Assembly: GCA_047345645.1 (NCBI GenBank)
Contig: JBLEFH010000014.1
Direction: 5' to 3' (one strand)
Length of the DNA: 17,035 nt
DNA from: JBLEFH01 sp047345645
GTDB taxonomy: Bacteria; Pseudomonadota; Alphaproteobacteria; Rhodobacterales; Rhodobacteraceae
A program made the translations under genes and the position numbers. Every line of letters starts with the position of its first letter. The stretch's first letter is position 1. Shown piece after piece: positions 14,976 through 17,035 of this stretch. Below the pieces are notes generated by a model, which was not told where the DNA came from, searched no databases, and was given only the letters and a program-made list of their open reading frames with translations.

Positions 14976-15120
14976 TTCACACACCGGCGTTCGGGTTTAG
15001 AGTCGTCACTTCACACACCAGACTTCACTATCGTCATTTCACACACCGCCCGTCAAGATTCGTCATTTCACACACCGAGATTCGTCATTTCACACACCAT
15101 CTTTCGTCACTTCACACACC
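14969..15120. repeat. six origin iterons
   Basis: The 17-base unit TCGTCATTTCACACACC (or with C at position 7) occurs at 14969, 15003, 15031, 15060, 15082 and 15104, all in the same orientation. Four copies carry T and two (15003, 15104) carry C at that position. Start spacings are 34, 28, 29, 22 and 22 bases; the last two equal about two helical turns. They are the presumed RepA binding sites of the replication origin. The regular unit and position before repA exclude a CRISPR array. Confidence 0.92.
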
Positions 15121-15216
15121 AAATTCCGAAAAACGTTCCGATTCTCTATTATATTTCAATGCGTTATGATGAATCCCGATTCCTGTAACCCTATATTAAC
15201 TCTATTTAACTCTCTC
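15121..15216. other. AT-rich stretch, probable DNA unwinding element of the origin
   Basis: Directly after the iterons the sequence turns AT-rich, with runs such as TATTATATTTCAAT and TATATTAACTCTATTTAACTC, in an otherwise GC-rich plasmid. This is the usual place for strand opening by an iteron-binding initiator. It also carries the minus-strand TATAAT listed separately. Confidence 0.6.
15148..15153 (-). promoter_or_regulatory. possible repA -10 box
   Basis: A perfect TATAAT on the minus strand about 170 bases upstream of the repA start. No good -35 box lies at 16-18 bases, so a factor-dependent or weak promoter is likely. All but the distal edge of the iteron array lies downstream, so bound RepA would block the transcript. 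Confidence 0.35.
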
Positions 15217-15298
15217 GCAGCCCTTCAGGCTGCTTCGAAACGGCATCGGCCTAGTCGGCCGATAACCATTATGCCCCCCTTCGCCCCATAGGGGCGAA
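15217..15298. repeat. three successive perfect hairpins beside the origin
   Basis: The hairpins are GCAGCC/GGCTGC (15217-15222 with 15228-15233), ATCGGCC/GGCCGAT (15245-15251 with 15257-15263) and TTCGCCCC/GGGGCGAA (15280-15287 with 15291-15298). Loops are 5, 5 and 3 bases. None has a T-run. They could be single-strand initiation sites, transcription stops shielding the origin, or protein-binding sites. Confidence 0.7.
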
Positions 15299-15398
15299 CC
15301 CGCGCCCCCCAACCACGAGAAGGGACTTCAGGACTCACCAAAAGCAGATGTGCTTGTCGAAGAGGCCGTTCTTGCTTTGATCGAGCCCTAAGACCATC

Positions 15399-15511
15399 AA
15401 GAACCCCGCTTCAAGGGATGGGTGCTCGCCATGCTCGGATGCTTACGCATCCTGCGCGTGGCTCCGCTCCCGCTACGCGCCCTTGAACCAGGAACCTTGC
15501 TGTTCTTTTTT
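15399..15511 (+). other. nested inverted-repeat element ending in a T-run (candidate small RNA)
   Basis: The element has three nested levels of pairing. AAGAAC (15399-15404) pairs with GTTCTT (15502-15507). TTCAAGGG (15410-15417) pairs with CCCTTGAA (15480-15487). Inside are GGATGC/GCATCC (15437-15442 with 15447-15452, loop TTAC) and GCGCGT/ACGCGC (15454-15459 with 15475-15480, sharing one base with the outer arm). A run of six T ends it (15506-15511). On the plus strand this folds into a branched structure with a terminator-like end, as a small regulatory RNA would. I see no clear promoter and no credible protein in the stretch. It could instead be a DNA-level structure of the origin. Confidence 0.4.
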
Positions 15512-15684
15512 CGGGCTCAAGCAAGGGACGGCTCCGAAAGCAGATCAGCTTCAACTTCCGCCGAGGCTACGATGCAAAGCGCGTTGCATGCAACCATGCT
15601 TTCAACGGACAGCACTTCGACCCCTTTGGGGTGTAAGACGAATACAGGGGACAATGCTTAGAAAAGGTCAAGTGATCGTGACGC
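15512..15684. other. non-coding stretch between origin region and higBA
   Basis: No convincing gene. It holds a 12-bp palindrome GTTGCATGCAAC (15583-15594), whose core matches the repeats near parA, and a small hairpin ACCCC/GGGGT (15620-15624 with 15628-15632). Confidence 0.5.
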
Positions 15685-15713
15685 TTGACGTAACGCGTCA
15701 GATCGGTTATCTT
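15679..15713 (+). promoter_or_regulatory. higBA promoter and operator
   Basis: TTGACG (15685-15690) and TATCTT (15708-15713) stand exactly 17 bases apart, a good sigma-70 promoter, with the higB ATG 11 bases beyond. An inverted repeat TGACGC/GCGTCA (15679-15684 with 15695-15700) surrounds the -35 box and is the likely HigA operator, so the complex would block its own promoter. Confidence 0.72.
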
Positions 15714-15724
15714 GGTAGGTAACG

Positions 15725-16009
15725 ATGATCCTGGGTTACAGAGACAAAAAGACCGAGCAGTTTGCGAACGGTGAGATGGTGAAAACCTTCCAAGGCTTTG
15801 CCGATCAGGCAGAGCGGCGGCTCGCTATTCTCAACGCGGCAACGTCTCTCGATGATCTTCGCATGATGCGCAGCAATAGGCTTGAGGCGCTTCGAGGCGA
15901 CAGGGCAGGACAATACTCCATCCGCATCAATCAGCAATGGCGTATCTGCTTCACCTGGCCAGACACCGACCCAGGGCCGTCAGACGTGGAAATCGTGGAC
16001 TACCACTAA
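15725..16009 (+). CDS. higB: HigB toxin (RelE superfamily mRNA interferase)
   Basis: A 94-aa protein with the fold pattern of HigB toxins, which cut mRNA on the ribosome. The RelE-like core GQYSIRINQQWRICFTW (residues about 62-78) and the ending VEIVDYH with the terminal histidine are characteristic. The start ATG at 15725 follows a short leader from the promoter. The gene precedes its antitoxin by 17 bases, the reversed toxin-first order that is typical of higBA. The pair should kill or arrest cells that lose the plasmid, and it is the immediate upstream neighbour of the methyltransferase operon. Confidence 0.92.
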   Translation: MILGYRDKKTEQFANGEMVKTFQGFADQAERRLAILNAATSLDDLRMMRSNRLEALRGDRAGQYSIRINQQWRICFTWPDTDPGPSDVEIVDYH

Positions 16010-16026
16010 CGGAAAGGAGGAAAGCC

Positions 16027-16350
16027 ATGTTCAAACGTGCAGTACATCCCGGCGTGATCCTCAAGGACGAGCTCGAAGAGCTTGGCATCACGCTTACCGA
16101 GTTCGCCCGTCAGATCGACGTGCCCGCCAATCGCGTTTCGCAGATCATCGGCGGCAAGCGCGCCATCACGGGCGACACCGCCCTGCGCTTTGGCCATTGG
16201 TTTGGCACCGACGCGCAGTTCTGGATCAACCTGCAAGCGCAGTTCGATCTGGCCGTGGCCGATCAGGAAACAGGCGCGGCGATCCGCAAGCTGCCGACAA
16301 GTGCCAGCTATGCAACGCGGCCGCGCGATGATCAGCCTCGCTTGGTCTGA
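16027..16350 (+). CDS. higA: HigA antitoxin (XRE-family regulator)
   Basis: A 107-aa antitoxin beginning MFKRAVHPGVILKDELEELG, the HPG-x-x-L signature of HigA, followed by a helix-turn-helix of the XRE type (LTEFARQIDVPANRVSQIIGGKRAIT, given here in meaning only as residues 22-47) and the tail segment FGTDAQFWINLQ. The ATG at 16027 is chosen over a frame opening 30 codons earlier because a strong AAGGAGG (16014-16020) sits six bases before it. It neutralises HigB and represses the shared promoter, probably through the inverted repeat at 15679-15700. Confidence 0.93.
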   Translation: MFKRAVHPGVILKDELEELGITLTEFARQIDVPANRVSQIIGGKRAITGDTALRFGHWFGTDAQFWINLQAQFDLAVADQETGAAIRKLPTSASYATRPRDDQPRLV

Positions 16351-16484
16351 CCAGGAGGGCAGGGCGTGCAGTAATGCGCGTGTGGATAGCTCTTGCTTGA
16401 ACCAAGTTTTGCGAGTGCGCAGGCAATAACCGACTGTTACTATTTCAAAAAATAAGAACGACGACCGAGTGAGGGAATTCAGGG

Positions 16485-17035
16485 ATGAACGCTGTTGAGA
16501 TCGAGGAAGCCATATCGGCATTGGCCGAGCTGCCGTTCGATCCAGAAGAGTTCCCGTTCGCCTTTCTCGAAGCCTTCGGCAACAAGCCGGCCACGATCAA
16601 ACGCTTGCGCGCGGGCGCATCGAACAAGTCCGACCAGGGCGGCGTTCTTCAGACCAACAACATCCATCTGAAAGTGTGCGGGGCAGGGGAGGTCACAACC
16701 ACCCTGGCGCAGCTCAAGGCGAGCCCCGCCACCGCCAAAGCCAAGGCAAAATTCGTCCTGGCCACCGATGGCACCGATCTTGAGGCCGAAGACCTGACCA
16801 CGGGTGAGACGATCGCCTGCGCCTATGCCGACTTCCCCGATCACTTCGGGTTTTTCCTACCGCTCGCAGGGATCAGCACAGTCAAGCAAATCCGTGAGAG
16901 CGCCTTTGACATCAAGGCGACCGGGCGTCTCAACCGTCTCTATGTCGAGCTGCTGAAGGATAACCCCGAATGGGGCACCGCCGCGCGCCGCCACGACATG
17001 AACCACTTCATGGCGCGGCTGATCTTCTGCTTCTT
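16485..17035 (+). CDS. MmeI-like DNA methyltransferase, 5' part with degenerate N-terminal nuclease domain
   Basis: The ATG at 16485 opens the frame that runs through 16916 and continues at base 1 to 2331 (920 aa in all); bases 16917-17035 repeat bases 1-119. The first 160 residues align by eye with the N-terminal nuclease domain of MmeI-type enzymes (a FLEAFG segment, then a beta-rich core ending near FGFFLPLAG). Where MmeI has its catalytic ExK strand, this protein reads NNIHLKV (residues 58-64), with no acidic residue before the lysine, so I infer it cannot cut DNA by itself. An AGGG lies directly before the ATG and GAGGG about nine bases upstream. The 134 bases between higA and this start show no convincing -35/-10 pair. 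Confidence 0.88.
   Translation, partial: MNAVEIEEAISALAELPFDPEEFPFAFLEAFGNKPATIKRLRAGASNKSDQGGVLQTNNIHLKVCGAGEVTTTLAQLKASPATAKAKAKFVLATDGTDLEAEDLTTGETIACAYADFPDHFGFFLPLAGISTVKQIRESAFDIKATGRLNRLYVELLKDNPEWGTAARRHDMNHFMARLIFCF
16917..17035. repeat. terminal direct repeat (right copy), circular assembly overlap
   Basis: Second copy of bases 1-119. Removing one copy gives a 16,916-bp circle with an uninterrupted methyltransferase gene. Confidence 0.93.

Noticed and set aside
14969..15120. CRISPR array
   Set aside because: Units of 17 bases with short gaps of 5-17 bases, adjacent to repA and without cas genes; these are iterons.
13854..15188. 444-codon open frame on the plus strand
   Set aside because: Antisense to repA and running through the iterons, which it would translate as a repetitive HFTH series; an artefact.
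15332..15391. Short frame ending ...ADVLVEEAVLALIEP
   Set aside because: Looks protein-like for about 19 codons, but has no start codon in frame; at most a gene remnant.
15422..15722. Two 79-codon open frames between origin and higB
   Set aside because: Composition is not protein-like, they overlap each other and the promoter/operator of higBA, and no ribosome binding site is visible.

Overview
The first 119 bases of the window are identical to the last 119 (1-119 = 16917-17035). This is what an assembler leaves at the join of a closed circle, so I read the window as a complete circular plasmid of 16,916 bp. The gene crossing the join stays open and in frame on both sides. The backbone points to an alphaproteobacterium, most likely Rhodobacterales (Paracoccus/Roseobacter group). 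It has a RepA initiator of the PF10134 type with iterons, a Ti/Q-type mobilization arrangement (traD-traG divergent from a MobA/MobL relaxase), and mostly GC-rich coding with GTG and ATG starts. The host call is inference from gene families only.

Layout. (1) 16485 through the join to 5981: a tightly packed rightward operon. It encodes an MmeI-like adenine DNA methyltransferase of 920 aa whose N-terminal nuclease domain lacks the ExK catalytic motif, a 137-aa PD-(D/E)xK-like protein, an SF2 helicase of 683 aa, and a 397-aa protein with a C-terminal GIY-YIG nuclease. (2) 6027-7748: a 573-aa reverse transcriptase with an AT-richer gene, a DD catalytic core and a long helical C-terminal extension, resembling the defence-associated/Abi class. 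(3) 7761-8396: a compact resolution module with a res-like site that doubles as terminator and promoter, plus a serine resolvase. (4) 8389-12030: mobilization genes, with traG (coupling protein) and traD leftward, an oriT-like region rich in hairpins, and the MOBQ relaxase rightward, followed by two unrecognised small genes (12050-12780). (5) 12875-14975: leftward repA, parA and a ribbon-helix-helix partition partner, ending in a perfect 40-bp palindrome. (6) 14969-15720: replication origin with six iterons, an AT-rich stretch and several hairpins. (7) 15725-16350: a higBA toxin-antitoxin pair just upstream of the methyltransferase.

How it fits together. The plasmid replicates by RepA/iterons, segregates by ParA plus a small DNA-binding protein, resolves multimers with the serine resolvase and holds its host with HigBA. 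It can be mobilized by its own relaxase and coupling protein, but there are no mating-pair (VirB) genes, so it needs a helper. Its cargo is the methyltransferase/nuclease/helicase/GIY-YIG operon with an adjacent reverse transcriptase. I do not recognise this set as a named defence system, and I consider it the most interesting content: a restriction-like system in which modification and cleavage appear to be split over separate proteins, placed next to an anti-phage-type reverse transcriptase.
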